From an uncultured Clostridium sp. (lineage in GTDB: Bacteria; Bacillota_I; Bacilli_A; RF39; UBA660), in contig CAJJPX010000003.1 of assembly GCA_905193755.1 (NCBI GenBank), forward strand, positions 35,155 through 99,154: a stretch of 64,000 nt of DNA, in the 5' to 3' direction. The notes below the pieces were generated by a model. That model made no database searches. It was not told where the DNA came from and was given only the letters and a program-made list of their open reading frames with translations. This document shows positions 9,404-18,292 of the stretch, piece after piece; position 1 is the first letter of the stretch; each line of letters opens with the position of its first letter. Both the position numbers and the translations under genes were made by a program.

Positions 9404-11182
9404 TTAAATTTTTACTAAATATTTATTTAGTTTTTTATCTTTTGCTTTTTCTTCTTCTATATCTAAATTTATTCTATGAAGACTAATCATTATCTTAGAA
9501 AGTGCTTTAGAGATAGATAAAATATCATAACTTTCTAGTTCTATACTTAATATTCTTTTTAAATCTATATCTCTTCTACTTATTCTTATACTTTTTACTT
9601 CTTTATTTATACTATCTAGTAGTCTATCTATAAATCTATTATTACTATCAATATGTATGTAGTTACCATTATTGATAAGCATAAGAGCTGTACTTATGAA
9701 TAATTCATTACTTGAAAACTTTGATAATTCATTAAGCATAAATTCACGTGCTTCGATTTCTATTCTTTTTTCTTCATTTTTAGACATAGAAACCATAGAT
9801 TCTAGTACTGGATGTAATTTTATTCTAAAATGTGTTTCATAACTAGTTAAATCTTTATATCCTAGTAGTGGTGGTGCTAATCTTAAGTTAATTCCATCAG
9901 TAAGTGTATTTATATATTCTAAATATTCTTTTACATCTTTTTTATCTTCTTCTAATAAAGTTAATATTTTTCTTCTTAGAACCATTTGATTTTTATGATC
10001 ACTAGTTAGCTTTGGAAATATTTCACTATGTATTCTATAAATATCTTTATATAATTCATTATTACATTCAGTTTCTTTACCATGTAGTGCATCTATACAT
10101 TTATCTATGAAATCTAAAATCTTATTATATTCTTTACTTGATTCCATATTTCTTTTTAATTTGTCAAGTATTCTATTTAAATCACTAATAAGTCCTACTC
10201 TTAATGTATCTTCTGTAACTAGTGTAAGACCAGTATTATTTTTTAACTCTAATATATCATTATTATATTTTGTAACTAGTTTTCTAACTACTGTACTTAC
10301 ATCTTCAGTTCCATGATAATATTCAGCATAAACACTTATTTCATTTATAAGAGTAGTTATTTCATCTTGATCTATATTATCCATTTCTTCTAGTTTTCTC
10401 GTATTCATATGTTGTAAGATTGCATCATGTAAGAAAGTTTTATTTAAATATTCATATAAATAAGTGTGTTCATAAGGAGGTATATCAACTTCTTTTGATA
10501 GAGCTATTCCTGTTAATAAGGGTGCTGGAGCTATTAAGCATTTATTTTCCCAGTCTATATGCCACTTTAAGGGTTTTACTGTGAATGTTTCTTTAACTTT
10601 AAGTAGTTTATCTTTTTGTATATCTTTTGTGTATCTTACTGCATCTACTATCTTCTCACCATTTAGATCATATTCTTCTACTCTTTGTGTCTTATTTATT
10701 CTTGTACAAAAGTCTGGTGTTTCGATTGGTAAAGTGTATGTTTTACCAGTAGGTACTTTTCCTTTTTTCTCTTCTGTAGTTAAGAAGTTTTTTTTCATAG
10801 GGTATCTACCTAACTCTAAAGTTTTTGTTCCTGGTTTTAAACCTTTTGTAAGTTCTTCGAACATTTTATTAGATAATTTTATTATTGGCAATATTTGAGT
10901 GTGTTTTGGAAATAATGCTCCGTAGTTAGCAATGAAGCCTTTTCTTGTACTAGCTCCATACATATTCCAAGTTCTTTTAAATAAAATATCATCACTATCA
11001 TTTAATTCGTAATCTCTACTTATTAAAATTTCATCTCTAGGTTCCATATCTGTATATATTCTACTTAAACTATACACAAAGTCTCCATATTTTAAAGCAG
11101 TACCATTTAATATATCAATTAATTTATCGCTCATTTTCCAGTTTGCATGTGGTATGAATACTTCAAAATCCTTATTTTCCAT
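9404..11182 (-). CDS. Large protein of unknown function with a DUF6273-like N-terminal half
   Basis: A 592-residue protein without signal peptide or membrane segment, presumably cytoplasmic. The N-terminal half contains the pattern 'LELGRYPM' (about residue 122) followed by 'VKPLKWHIDW' (about residue 203) and 'LTGIALS', which recalls the cytosolic form of the DUF6273 fold (YGxYPQ ... PIxWxVL). The C-terminal half is helical, rich in Lys, Glu and Ile, with no motif I recognise. It has its own consensus promoter and ends just before the aspS promoter. Function unknown; the resemblance to DUF6273 is by eye only. Confidence 0.7.
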   Translation of the reverse strand: MENKDFEVFIPHANWKMSDKLIDILNGTALKYGDFVYSLSRIYTDMEPRDEILISRDYELNDSDDILFKRTWNMYGASTRKGFIANYGALFPKHTQILPIIKLSNKMFEELTKGLKPGTKTLELGRYPMKKNFLTTEEKKGKVPTGKTYTLPIETPDFCTRINKTQRVEEYDLNGEKIVDAVRYTKDIQKDKLLKVKETFTVKPLKWHIDWENKCLIAPAPLLTGIALSKEVDIPPYEHTYLYEYLNKTFLHDAILQHMNTRKLEEMDNIDQDEITTLINEISVYAEYYHGTEDVSTVVRKLVTKYNNDILELKNNTGLTLVTEDTLRVGLISDLNRILDKLKRNMESSKEYNKILDFIDKCIDALHGKETECNNELYKDIYRIHSEIFPKLTSDHKNQMVLRRKILTLLEEDKKDVKEYLEYINTLTDGINLRLAPPLLGYKDLTSYETHFRIKLHPVLESMVSMSKNEEKRIEIEAREFMLNELSKFSSNELFISTALMLINNGNYIHIDSNNRFIDRLLDSINKEVKSIRISRRDIDLKRILSIELESYDILSISKALSKIMISLHRINLDIEEEKAKDKKLNKYLVKI

Positions 11183-11206
11183 AATATCCCCCTCTTATTT
11201 CCGCAT

Positions 11207-11235
11207 ATTATATCATAAGTGATACATATAGTCAA
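11207..11235 (-). promoter_or_regulatory. Promoter of the 592-residue unknown gene
   Basis: Minus-strand -35 TTGACT (11230-11235) and -10 TATAAT (11207-11212), 17-base spacer; GAGGGGG is the SD of the gene below. Confidence 0.75.
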
Positions 11236-11249
11236 TTTTGACATTTTAA

Positions 11250-11269
11250 AAGCAAGACAAAGCTTGCTT
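11250..11269 (-). terminator. Terminator overlapping the end of the 212-residue gene
   Basis: Hairpin AAGCAAG / CTTGCTT with a six-base loop, followed by TTAAAATG; the U-run is weak. The stop codon of the gene at 11268 lies in the stem. Confidence 0.5.
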
Positions 11270-11906
11270 ATTTGTTTCTAAGTATCATTTTAATTGTACT
11301 TGTACTTGTTAATTCTTCAAAAGTATCTATATCATAGATTGGAACATCGTATCCAAATCTACTCAGTAGTTTATCTATTTCTTCGATTTCAAACATTATT
11401 ATTGATGCTTGTTCATCTAGAGAACTATTACTACAGTCTTTTAATAAGTGTAATGGAAATGTAGTTGCACATAAGTTATCAAGTGATACTTTGTCTTTTA
11501 CTTGTACTTCATCTGGCATATCTGTGCATCTTCTAATCTTTGACTTGCCTAATTTTTCCATTTCTTCATACCCTTTTAGATCTCTAATATATATTCCATC
11601 TAATACTTTTGGTTTTATAACGCTTAATTTGTCTTTAGGAAATGCTAGTGATAGAGAATATCTTATGTATGAATGATAAGCATTATACTTTCCCATGAAT
11701 TTTTTGTATTCATCTCTTTTATCATAATCACATAATGAAACATAATCACGACCATTAAATCCACCGTAAGATCTTTTTCTTTGAAGTTTTGCTGAAAGAA
11801 GGGCTCTTCTTTTTAGAATTTGTAGTAGTTTTTGATTAGTTTCATCTGGATGATAGTAATCATCCGGTACTGAATTTATCGCATGTAAGTATATTTCTCT
11901 ATCCAT
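11268..11906 (-). CDS. Uncharacterised 212-residue protein
   Basis: Soluble protein of unknown function. Recognisable blocks are an N-terminal YYHPDETNQKLLQIL, a central 'DYVSLCDYDKRDE', 'SLSLAFPKD', 'MPDEVQVKDKVSLDN' and C-terminal 'YDVPIYDIDTFEEL'. The order (His-containing start of a helix, then a Ser-rich strand, then a late Glu) faintly resembles ADP-ribosyltransferase-fold proteins, but no catalytic triad can be assigned with confidence. It follows the secreted glucosaminidase-like gene by 23 bases and may share its transcript. It should be treated as an unknown conserved protein. Confidence 0.6.
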   Translation of the reverse strand: MDREIYLHAINSVPDDYYHPDETNQKLLQILKRRALLSAKLQRKRSYGGFNGRDYVSLCDYDKRDEYKKFMGKYNAYHSYIRYSLSLAFPKDKLSVIKPKVLDGIYIRDLKGYEEMEKLGKSKIRRCTDMPDEVQVKDKVSLDNLCATTFPLHLLKDCSNSSLDEQASIIMFEIEEIDKLLSRFGYDVPIYDIDTFEELTSTSTIKMILRNK

Positions 11907-11929
11907 ATTTACTCCCTGACTAATTTTTG

Positions 11930-12496
11930 TTATTTTTTTAACTTATTTATGTAATTATTAACTCTTTCTGGCCATTTTGGATCACTTGCATATTTAGGTC
12001 CAATTTGATATGTAGTAGTTAATCCTTTTTGATAGTAAGAGTTTAGTTTATTGATTGCAAATTTAATTCCTTCTTCGATGGTATCAAATCTTCTATAGCT
12101 TCCACCATTACATCCAGGTTTTCCTTTGTTACCACCAACATTATTACATACTCTAGTTAAATAACTGCAGTTCCAGTAGCAACCAGTTTCTTGTAACATT
12201 ACTCCTGCTGCTAAATAAGGATCCATTCCAACTGAAATAGAATACTCAGTAATAAATTTACCTTTTCCTTTTAATGTAGAATTTAGATATCTATCTATTT
12301 TACTTGCTATGACATCTATCTTTTCTCCATTAAAATAATTCTCTTTCTTATAGTCTTCATGTTCACTTTGGAAATGCTTAACACTTAACTCTATTTGTTT
12401 ATCTAAGTAGCTATGATTTATTTCAGTTGTTTCTTTAGCCTCATTGCTAAATACGCTTCCAAATAAAGTAAGTGCTATTAATAATTTATATATCAT
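11930..12496 (-). CDS. Secreted lysozyme-like / endo-beta-N-acetylglucosaminidase family protein
   Basis: Likely peptidoglycan hydrolase of the glucosaminidase (lysozyme-fold) type. A short hydrophobic N-terminus (residues 3-17, followed by NEAKETT) should export it. The enzyme core includes 'FITEYSISVGMDPYLAAGVMLQETG' region residues 80-105, with the Glu of MLQETG in the position of the catalytic acid, and 'FDTIEEGIKFAINKL', 'GPKYASDPKWPERVNNYI' at the C-terminus, both typical of this fold. 188 residues, so a single catalytic domain with no cell-wall binding repeats. The SD GGAG is 14 bases from the ATG, rather far, so translation may be weak. Confidence 0.75.
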   Translation of the reverse strand: MIYKLLIALTLFGSVFSNEAKETTEINHSYLDKQIELSVKHFQSEHEDYKKENYFNGEKIDVIASKIDRYLNSTLKGKGKFITEYSISVGMDPYLAAGVMLQETGCYWNCSYLTRVCNNVGGNKGKPGCNGGSYRRFDTIEEGIKFAINKLNSYYQKGLTTTYQIGPKYASDPKWPERVNNYINKLKK

Positions 12497-12534
12497 ATAT
12501 TATATATTCACTCCTTAATGGGCAAGTGCCATTT

Positions 12535-12563
12535 ATTATATCACTTTTAACATTATTAATCAA
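12535..12563 (-). promoter_or_regulatory. Promoter of the glucosaminidase-like gene
   Basis: Minus-strand -35 TTGATT (12558-12563), 17-base spacer, -10 TATAAT (12535-12540). A TGGCACTTGCCC motif follows the -10. Confidence 0.7.
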
Positions 12564-12593
12564 ATTTACCCATTTTATGCGGTTTAGGAAAGA

Positions 12594-12615
12594 AAAAAGC
12601 AACAAATGTTGCTTA
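12594..12615 (-). terminator. Terminator of the SPFH gene
   Basis: Hairpin AAGCAAC / GTTGCTT with a short ATTT loop followed by TTTTTTCTTT on the minus strand. Confidence 0.75.
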
Positions 12616-13383
12616 CTTTAAATTGAATATACTTAATATATCTTTTCCTGCGTATGTAGATGGAAGTTTACCATCCCATTTATTAATAAATTCTTTAGCA
12701 ATTAAATTATCTGTTAAGCTTTGTTTTAATAAGTCATTTGCTTTCTTAGTTGCTTCTGCTTCAACTATTTTACTTTCGGCATCTAGTTTAGCTTTTTCTA
12801 GTTTTTGCTCAGCTACTTGTTTGTCTTCGATTGCTTTACTATACTCTTCACTAAAACTTAAATTAGTAATATTGAAGTTATCAATTGTGATACCATATTT
12901 ATCTACTTTAGATTGTAAGTCTTCCATACAATTTTTAGATACGTTTGCTCTTTCAGTGATTACTTCTGCTGCTGTATATTTAGCAATAGTAGCTTTAATA
13001 CTTTCTTTAATCGCTGGTTCTAAAATAGTACTTTCATAGTTATTGCCTACTGTTCTATATAGATGTGTCGCTTTATCACTATTGATTCTATAGTTTACAG
13101 CTAAAGTTGTTTCAATAGTTTGTAAATCTTTACTGGAACTTTCTGTACTTAATTCAATCTTTTGAACTTTAATATTTACTTTAACTATTTGTTCTACATA
13201 GGGTATTTTAAGATTGAATCCTTCATTTAATTGAGTATTTACTATTTTGCCAAATCTTACTTTTAAGCCTACTTCACCTGACTTAATAGTTTGAAAACTA
13301 CATAATATAGTTACTACTAGGAATAATGCTATAACTCCATAAATAACATATTTCTTTGTATTTGTTTTGTTTATATACTTCAT
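12613..13383 (-). CDS. SPFH / Band 7 (prohibitin-like) membrane protein
   Basis: Membrane-anchored scaffold of the SPFH superfamily. One N-terminal membrane segment (about residues 12-32), then the SPFH fold starting with 'SGEVGLKVRFGKIVNTQLNEG' region near residues 36-55, and a C-terminal Ala/Glu/Lys coiled coil ('AEQKLEKAKLDAESKIVEA', about 190-215) ending in 'TYAGKDILSIFNLK'. 256 residues, typical for bacterial prohibitin homologues, which form ring assemblies at the membrane and are linked to protease control and membrane microdomains. No NfeD or FtsH partner is adjacent, so its partner here is unknown. Confidence 0.92.
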   Translation of the reverse strand: MKYINKTNTKKYVIYGVIALFLVVTILCSFQTIKSGEVGLKVRFGKIVNTQLNEGFNLKIPYVEQIVKVNIKVQKIELSTESSSKDLQTIETTLAVNYRINSDKATHLYRTVGNNYESTILEPAIKESIKATIAKYTAAEVITERANVSKNCMEDLQSKVDKYGITIDNFNITNLSFSEEYSKAIEDKQVAEQKLEKAKLDAESKIVEAEATKKANDLLKQSLTDNLIAKEFINKWDGKLPSTYAGKDILSIFNLK

Positions 13384-13432
13384 AAACCCTCCTTAGTGGT
13401 TTATTATAAGTTATAAACATAAGATTGTCTAT

Positions 13433-14116
13433 TTATTTTAAAAAATATTTTTCTTTTATATTTAAATTATCGTCTAGTTCATAAACGTATGGTACTCCTG
13501 TAGGTATTTCTACGCTCATAATATCTTCGTCACTAATATTTTCTAAATATTTAATTATACTTCTAAGACTATTACCATGAGCTACTACTAAAACATTTTC
13601 TTTATTTTCTAAATGTTTCTTAATTTCATTATTATAATATGGTAGTACTCTTTCTAGAGTATCTTTTAAGCACTCTGTAAGTGGTAATTCTTCAGGAGTT
13701 AAATCTTTATATTTTGGATCGTTTCCTGGGTACCTTTCATCATCTTTAGTAAGCTCTGGTGGTCTTACATCATAACTACGTCTCCATATATGAACTTGTT
13801 TTTCTCCAAATTTCTTTTTCATTTCATCTTTATTTAATCCTTGAAGAGCTCCGTAGTGTCTTTCATTTAATCTATAACTATAGTGAACCGGAATATCAAG
13901 ATTCATTTCTTTTAATACTATTTCTAGTGTTCTATTAGCTCTTTTTAATACTGATGTAAAGGCTATATCAAAAGTGTATCCTTTTTCTTTTAAAAGTTTT
14001 CCTGCATCTTCTGCTTCTTTAACTCCGTTTTCTGATAAGTCTACATCTGTCCATCCAGTGAATCTATTTTCTTTATTCCATTCACTTTCTCCGTGTCTTA
14101 ATAATACTAATTTCAT
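13433..14116 (-). CDS. gpmA: 2,3-bisphosphoglycerate-dependent phosphoglycerate mutase
   Basis: Glycolytic enzyme interconverting 3- and 2-phosphoglycerate. The phosphohistidine motif LLRHGESEWN is at residues 5-14, followed by the BPG-mutase signature RFTGWTDVDLS, and the second active-site block VVAHGNSLRSI near residue 178. 227 residues is usual for the cofactor-dependent type. Its ATG lies three bases after the stop of a sugar-phosphate isomerase/epimerase gene, so the two form an operon. No terminator is obvious after it. Confidence 0.97.
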   Translation of the reverse strand: MKLVLLRHGESEWNKENRFTGWTDVDLSENGVKEAEDAGKLLKEKGYTFDIAFTSVLKRANRTLEIVLKEMNLDIPVHYSYRLNERHYGALQGLNKDEMKKKFGEKQVHIWRRSYDVRPPELTKDDERYPGNDPKYKDLTPEELPLTECLKDTLERVLPYYNNEIKKHLENKENVLVVAHGNSLRSIIKYLENISDEDIMSVEIPTGVPYVYELDDNLNIKEKYFLK

Positions 14117-14119
14117 TTT

Positions 14120-14908
14120 TTATTTCTCCTTTAATAATTTATCTAATTTTTCTCCGACTTTATATGTTTTATTGTAGAACTCATTTATATCTATTTTATC
14201 TTTATAGAATTCTTTATAACATACTTCTAAAGTTGTATATCCTTTGTAGTTTGCTTCTTTTAAGCCGTTAATAACTTTATCATAATCTAATGTTCCATCA
14301 TATGGTATTACATGATCATCAATTTCTCCGAAGTTATCGTGTAAATGAAGACAAAATATTTTATCTTTAAATATACTAAAGTCAAAGTTATCTTTGAAGT
14401 GACAATGATAGTGTCCAGAGTCAAAACAAATACCTACGTTATCATTTTTAATATTCTTAAGTAAGAATTCTAAATAACCTTTCATCTTTGTATTTTCAAA
14501 AGCAACTTTAATACCTAGGTTTTCTGCATAATCACATACTCTTCTAAATCTTTCAAGACCTATTTCGTTTGGTTCTACTGCATCCCAACCAATACATGCA
14601 TGCATTACAACCATATCAATATTATTACTCTTACATTCATCTAAATTTCTTAAATATTTTTTTACTAGTTCTTCTCCCATTTCATTATCAAGCCAAATAT
14701 TATTTAAGTTTTTATATCCTAAATGAGCAAATATAACATTTAGATTCTTTTCTCTTATATATTTAAGTTGTTCTTCTTGTGAAACCTCAAAGTCTTTGTC
14801 ATACCATTGTATAAATACATTTTTAAATCCAGCTTTAACTACAGCATCAATAGTTTCATAAGGAGAAGCTAAGTTATCATTACTTATACATACAGCTAAA
14901 TTATTCAT
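14120..14908 (-). CDS. Sugar phosphate isomerase/epimerase family protein (TIM barrel)
   Basis: 262-residue member of the xylose isomerase-like / AP endonuclease 2 superfamily. Metal-site residues are visible along the barrel: 'VVMHACIGWD', 'KVAFENTKM', 'VGICFDSGHYHCH' (a strong DxGHxH-like motif), 'FCLHLHDNFGEIDDH' and 'TLEVCY'. These are enzymes that usually isomerise or epimerise sugars or their phosphates; the precise substrate is not readable. Upstream of and likely co-transcribed with gpmA, which hints at a carbon-metabolism role. Confidence 0.85.
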   Translation of the reverse strand: MNNLAVCISNDNLASPYETIDAVVKAGFKNVFIQWYDKDFEVSQEEQLKYIREKNLNVIFAHLGYKNLNNIWLDNEMGEELVKKYLRNLDECKSNNIDMVVMHACIGWDAVEPNEIGLERFRRVCDYAENLGIKVAFENTKMKGYLEFLLKNIKNDNVGICFDSGHYHCHFKDNFDFSIFKDKIFCLHLHDNFGEIDDHVIPYDGTLDYDKVINGLKEANYKGYTTLEVCYKEFYKDKIDINEFYNKTYKVGEKLDKLLKEK

Positions 14909-14957
14909 TTTTTCCTACCTTTCTATATATAATTATATCACTTTGAAAATACATTAA

Positions 14958-14981
14958 AAAGTCTAGTATACACTAGACTTT
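14958..14981 (-). terminator. Terminator after the TraX-like gene
   Basis: Ten-base perfect stem AAAGTCTAGT / ACTAGACTTT with a four-base loop, followed by TTAATG on the minus strand; 54 bases after the TraX stop. Confidence 0.75.
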
Positions 14982-15034
14982 ACTATGTTTAATATTTAGT
15001 TTTTTATAAGTTTAAATATAATTATATTTTTGAA

Positions 15035-15778
15035 TTAATTAAATAATAAAGGAATATTACCATACATATATAGTCTCAAAGCTCCAATTATTATTAAGTG
15101 TAATGGATAATATAAATAGAAGAACCATTTTAACCATTTAGTTTTTCCACGTTTTCCGTTATAGTTTTTTAGAAGTGGATAAACAAGAATTGCTGTCAGT
15201 GCAATCAGACCATAAGTTTTACTTACGAATAAATAAGATATTAAAGCATATAAACTTAGCCAAGCCATCATACTTATCATTTGGCTCTTTAAGTTACCTC
15301 TTCTATCATACATAAATAATATAGCCATTACTGCAATACTACTAAAGTCTGATGAGAATGTTATCAGATTTATAAGTATTATTAGTAACCATTTTTGATA
15401 TTCTTTTAAATTATTTTTACCATGGATTATATGAAGTGCTACTACTGACCAAGCTAGAGTCCACATTATACTTGTTTGATTAAATATGTTTCCGGTACTA
15501 AATGGAATAAAATTAATACCAAAAGCAAAACAATATGCAAAGTGAGAAATAAGAGCAAATATAAATAATCTACTTATATACTTCTTTACATCTTTAGTAT
15601 AATAATACCCTTCACAAATGAAGAAAAACATTATAGGAGCAGTAAGTCTACCAATTATATGCATCACGTTAGATATAAATATATTTGGCATACCTGGATA
15701 TAATAAATCGGCTATGTGATCTATTGTCATAGCTATAATAGCAATTATCTTTAAATGATTAGAATTTAATTTCTTCAT
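15035..15778 (-). CDS. TraX family integral membrane protein
   Basis: Polytopic membrane protein of 247 residues with seven to eight predicted membrane segments. The N-terminus 'LKIIAIIAMTIDHIADLLYPG' region (residues 8-28) and 'IIGRLTAPIMFFFICEGYYYT' region (40-62) are the family signature: Asp-His in the first helix and GRLAxPxFxxxxxEG in the second. TraX acetylates F-pilin in E. coli, but most chromosomal members belong to the wider acyltransferase-3-like group and have unknown substrates. It lies alone between a strong terminator and a small-gene operon. Confidence 0.88.
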   Translation of the reverse strand: MKKLNSNHLKIIAIIAMTIDHIADLLYPGMPNIFISNVMHIIGRLTAPIMFFFICEGYYYTKDVKKYISRLFIFALISHFAYCFAFGINFIPFSTGNIFNQTSIMWTLAWSVVALHIIHGKNNLKEYQKWLLIILINLITFSSDFSSIAVMAILFMYDRRGNLKSQMISMMAWLSLYALISYLFVSKTYGLIALTAILVYPLLKNYNGKRGKTKWLKWFFYLYYPLHLIIIGALRLYMYGNIPLLFN

Positions 15779-15848
15779 AACTCACCTTTTCCTTTATAAT
15801 TATAATATTTATAATGGCTTGTTTCTATATAAGTCTAATGTTTAATTA

Positions 15849-16055
15849 TTATCTTATTTTATTAAATAAAACTGTTTTATCTTTCATTGATATTTTAGCT
15901 ACTTCATATCCATAGCTTATTAATTCTTTTTTATAAGTTAGAAATGAATGATCTATAGGAAAGCCTAAGATATTTTCTATTTCTTCATAAGTTAATTTAT
16001 AACTATCTTTATTATTTTCTTTTATATAATTCCATAATGGTTCATATTTACTCAT
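15849..16055 (-). CDS. Small DUF7662-like winged-helix protein
   Basis: 68-residue soluble protein. The sequence 'YEPLWNYIKENNKDSYKLTYEEIENIL' region, then 'GFPIDHSFLTYKKELISYGYEV', matches what I remember of the small DUF7662 family, which has a helix-turn-helix-like shape and is found beside acetyltransferases and other enzymes. ATG overlaps the stop of the upstream membrane protein by four bases (ATGA), so it is translationally coupled. Function unknown. Confidence 0.65.
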   Translation of the reverse strand: MSKYEPLWNYIKENNKDSYKLTYEEIENILGFPIDHSFLTYKKELISYGYEVAKISMKDKTVLFNKIR

Positions 16056-16546
16056 ATGTTCTCCTTTTTGTTTCTAATTATAAATAGAAAGATTGGTCTT
16101 AAAAATCCTAGTGATAAGATGCTTAATGCAGTCATAACATCTTTAAAGTTCTTTGAATATTTATTAAATATTTTATGTGATAAAATTATATCTAAAATAA
16201 ATGTTATAAGTGTGCTTAATAAGAAAATTATTATTAATACAGGTTGTGGTTCTTTAAATACAAAGAATAATATAATTGTAATCGTAGAAATTAATGTTGT
16301 TATAAAAAGAGTTATCCCAAGAGGTTTACTGTTTCCTATTTTACCTAGTATATATTTGTTATAAAATGGTATCCATCCAGTATTAGCATTTTTATATTTT
16401 TGATTTTTACTCATAGACACAATAGATATACTTTCAAATATATAACTTATTAGTGTGTAAAATATAATTATAGCTATAAAAGTAATTACAAAAATATATA
16501 TAAAAGATAATAAACCCATTAAAAATAATACACTTATGCCACCCAT
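16052..16546 (-). CDS. DUF5684-like membrane protein
   Basis: 164 residues with about four membrane segments. The block 'NANTGWIPFYNKYILGKI' near residue 52 (W-I-P-x-Y-N before a membrane helix) is typical of the DUF5684 group, small membrane proteins sometimes fused to signal peptidase I. No catalytic Ser-Lys pair is seen here, so it is not a signal peptidase. Co-transcribed with the small gene at 15849. Confidence 0.65.
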   Translation of the reverse strand: MGGISVLFLMGLLSFIYIFVITFIAIIIFYTLISYIFESISIVSMSKNQKYKNANTGWIPFYNKYILGKIGNSKPLGITLFITTLISTITIILFFVFKEPQPVLIIIFLLSTLITFILDIILSHKIFNKYSKNFKDVMTALSILSLGFLRPIFLFIIRNKKENI

Positions 16547-16608
16547 AATTCACCTTCTTTGATGAGATTATTATAGCATACAAATGTATTATTTTTTACA
16601 TATATCAA

Positions 16609-16812
16609 TTAGTTTTTTATGGTATTTGCAGTTCTTACAGTTATTTTGTCTTTTATATCTTCAAGACTTTTGATGTGATTATATAAAGATGGTGCCTTAA
16701 TATTTAATTTTTCTGTGATCAATTTTAATGATAGGTTATCTAATCCAACTTCATTTGAAAGTTTAGCTGATAATTCTATTATAACTTCATCACTAATATT
16801 ATTTTTTGCCAC
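16609..16812 (-). pseudogene. TetR/AcrR regulator reduced to its DNA-binding domain
   Basis: 67 residues covering a complete TetR-type helix-turn-helix ('LSLKLITEKLNIKAPSLYNHI' region, about residues 26-46), followed by a stop. TetR proteins normally continue for another 120-140 residues of ligand-binding and dimerisation domain, none of which is present before the next gene at 16546. Either a truncated remnant or a stand-alone HTH protein; I favour a remnant. It faces no divergent target gene that would suggest a living regulatory pair. Confidence 0.6.
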
Positions 16813-16876
16813 ATTTTTCTCCTAACTAATCATATTTATATTATAACTAATCTAATTAGTTTTTACAATAATAATA

Positions 16877-16898
16877 AAAAGAGACATTAATCTCTTTT
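16877..16898 (-). terminator. Terminator of tag
   Basis: Stem AAAAGAGA / TCTCTTTT enclosing the tag stop codon, followed by TTATTATTATTG on the minus strand. Confidence 0.65.
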
Positions 16899-17483
16899 AT
16901 CATTAAATTTTTTAGAATATATTTTTTTGATTTTAGTGTTATTATTTTCTTTATGCATGAAACAGTCTTTATCGTGAGAATAAATTATACCTATTGCTTG
17001 TAAGTATGAATATATAATAGTAGAGCCTACAAACTTCATGCCTCTTTTAATTAAATCATTAGATATTCTATCTGATAGGTCATTTGTTGTTTTACCAACT
17101 TCATAAAATGTTTTGCCATTTGTAAAACTCATTAAATATTTATAGAAACTCCCATATTCTTTTTCTATATTCTTAAATATTTTTGAGTTATTTATACTTG
17201 CTTTTATTTTAAGTTTATTTCTTATAATCTTAGGATTAGATAGTAACTCATTTATTTTAGTTTCATCATAGTTAATTATTTTATCTATATCAAAGTTATC
17301 ATAAGAAATTCTAAAGTCTTCTCTTTTGTTTAGAACGCATTCCCATGAAAGTCCTGCTTGAAAGGATTCTAGTATTAACATTTCAAATAAGTATTTATCA
17401 TTATTGTTTTGCACGCACCACTCTTTATCATGATATTCTACATATAATGAATTATCTAAGTTACACCATTTGCATCTTTTCAT
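16887..17483 (-). CDS. tag: DNA-3-methyladenine glycosylase I
   Basis: Base-excision repair enzyme that removes 3-methyladenine. The N-terminal 'RCKWC' and late His/Cys residues ('YSHDKDCFMH') form the Tag zinc site; 'YHDKEWCV' (residues 17-24) and 'MLILESFQAGLSWECVL' region (35-51) with the base-recognition Glu are family hallmarks; 'KRGMKFVGSTIIYSYLQAIG' region lies near residue 150. About 198 residues against 187 for the E. coli enzyme. Preceded by a small membrane protein gene 50 bases upstream. Confidence 0.95.
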   Translation of the reverse strand: MKRCKWCNLDNSLYVEYHDKEWCVQNNNDKYLFEMLILESFQAGLSWECVLNKREDFRISYDNFDIDKIINYDETKINELLSNPKIIRNKLKIKASINNSKIFKNIEKEYGSFYKYLMSFTNGKTFYEVGKTTNDLSDRISNDLIKRGMKFVGSTIIYSYLQAIGIIYSHDKDCFMHKENNNTKIKKIYSKKFNDKRD

Positions 17484-17533
17484 AGTTTTGTTCCTTTCTT
17501 TGGTATAAAGTATTTACTCATATCATTTTGTTC

Positions 17534-17758
17534 TCATTTTAATAATTCAATTTTATTTTTAATTCCTCTATTATTTTTTTTGCTTTTTGATGATATTTTA
17601 TTGCAAACTAAGTCTATTGTTATGTAAGATATGGCGTATACAATAGAAGTTATTATTATCATTTTGAAATCAATATTCTTTGTAAGCAAATATGATACTA
17701 ATGTATAAACTACTAGGAATACAATTGTACTAATTATATATTTCATATATTCTTTCAT
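17534..17758 (-). CDS. Small two-segment membrane protein, unknown
   Basis: 74 residues, two hydrophobic segments (about 6-26 and 33-52) and a basic tail rich in Lys, Ser and Asn. No recognisable family. It begins seven bases after the nitroreductase stop codon and is probably on the same transcript. Confidence 0.55.
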   Translation of the reverse strand: MKEYMKYIISTIVFLVVYTLVSYLLTKNIDFKMIIITSIVYAISYITIDLVCNKISSKSKKNNRGIKNKIELLK

Positions 17759-17765
17759 GAGTCAC

Positions 17766-18287
17766 CTACTTTATTATTGTTACATAGTCTTCTTTTCTAG
17801 GTTTGGCTTCTGGAAGTGGTCCTTCAGCGCAACCTAAAATACAATGCCCTATTCCTACATAATTATCAGGTATATTCCATTCTTTTAATAGTTTTTTTCC
17901 GTCTTCTCTTTCAAATTCTTCTTTAGCTCTATGTATCCAACAAGAACCTAATCCTAGACTATGAGCTGCATTCATTAAGTTTCCTATAACTAAACTTCCG
18001 TCTTCTATATAAGTTGTTCTTGTTTTGTCAGCTAGAACTACTATTACAGTAGGTGCTCCATAAAATGGGTCAATGTCTCTTCCCATAATCTTAGCATTTA
18101 ATTTTGATAATTTTTCTATTGTTTCTTTATTTTGAAGAACTACCATTTTAGGTGATTGCATTCCCATACCAGTTGGTGCATATTCTCCCGCTAGTAATAT
18201 TTCATTTAATTCTTCATCTTTAATTTGTTCTTCTTTAAATTTTCTACAACTTCTTCTTTCTATTAAATTTTTAATTGTTTCGTTCAT
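17766..18287 (-). CDS. Nitroreductase family protein
   Basis: FMN-dependent NAD(P)H oxidoreductase of 173 residues. The N-terminal FMN-phosphate site is seen in 'IERRSCRKFKEEQI' (residues 8-21), followed by 'YAPTGMGMQSPKMVVL' (about 36-51), the central 'DGSLVIGNLMNAAHSLGLGSCWI' region and a C-terminal 'GIGHCILGCAEGP'. Length and layout fit small nitroreductases that reduce quinones, flavins or nitro compounds. Substrate unknown. Located between VanZ and a small membrane protein in a compact operon. Confidence 0.9.
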   Translation of the reverse strand: MNETIKNLIERRSCRKFKEEQIKDEELNEILLAGEYAPTGMGMQSPKMVVLQNKETIEKLSKLNAKIMGRDIDPFYGAPTVIVVLADKTRTTYIEDGSLVIGNLMNAAHSLGLGSCWIHRAKEEFEREDGKKLLKEWNIPDNYVGIGHCILGCAEGPLPEAKPRKEDYVTIIK

Positions 18288-18292
18288 TATTT

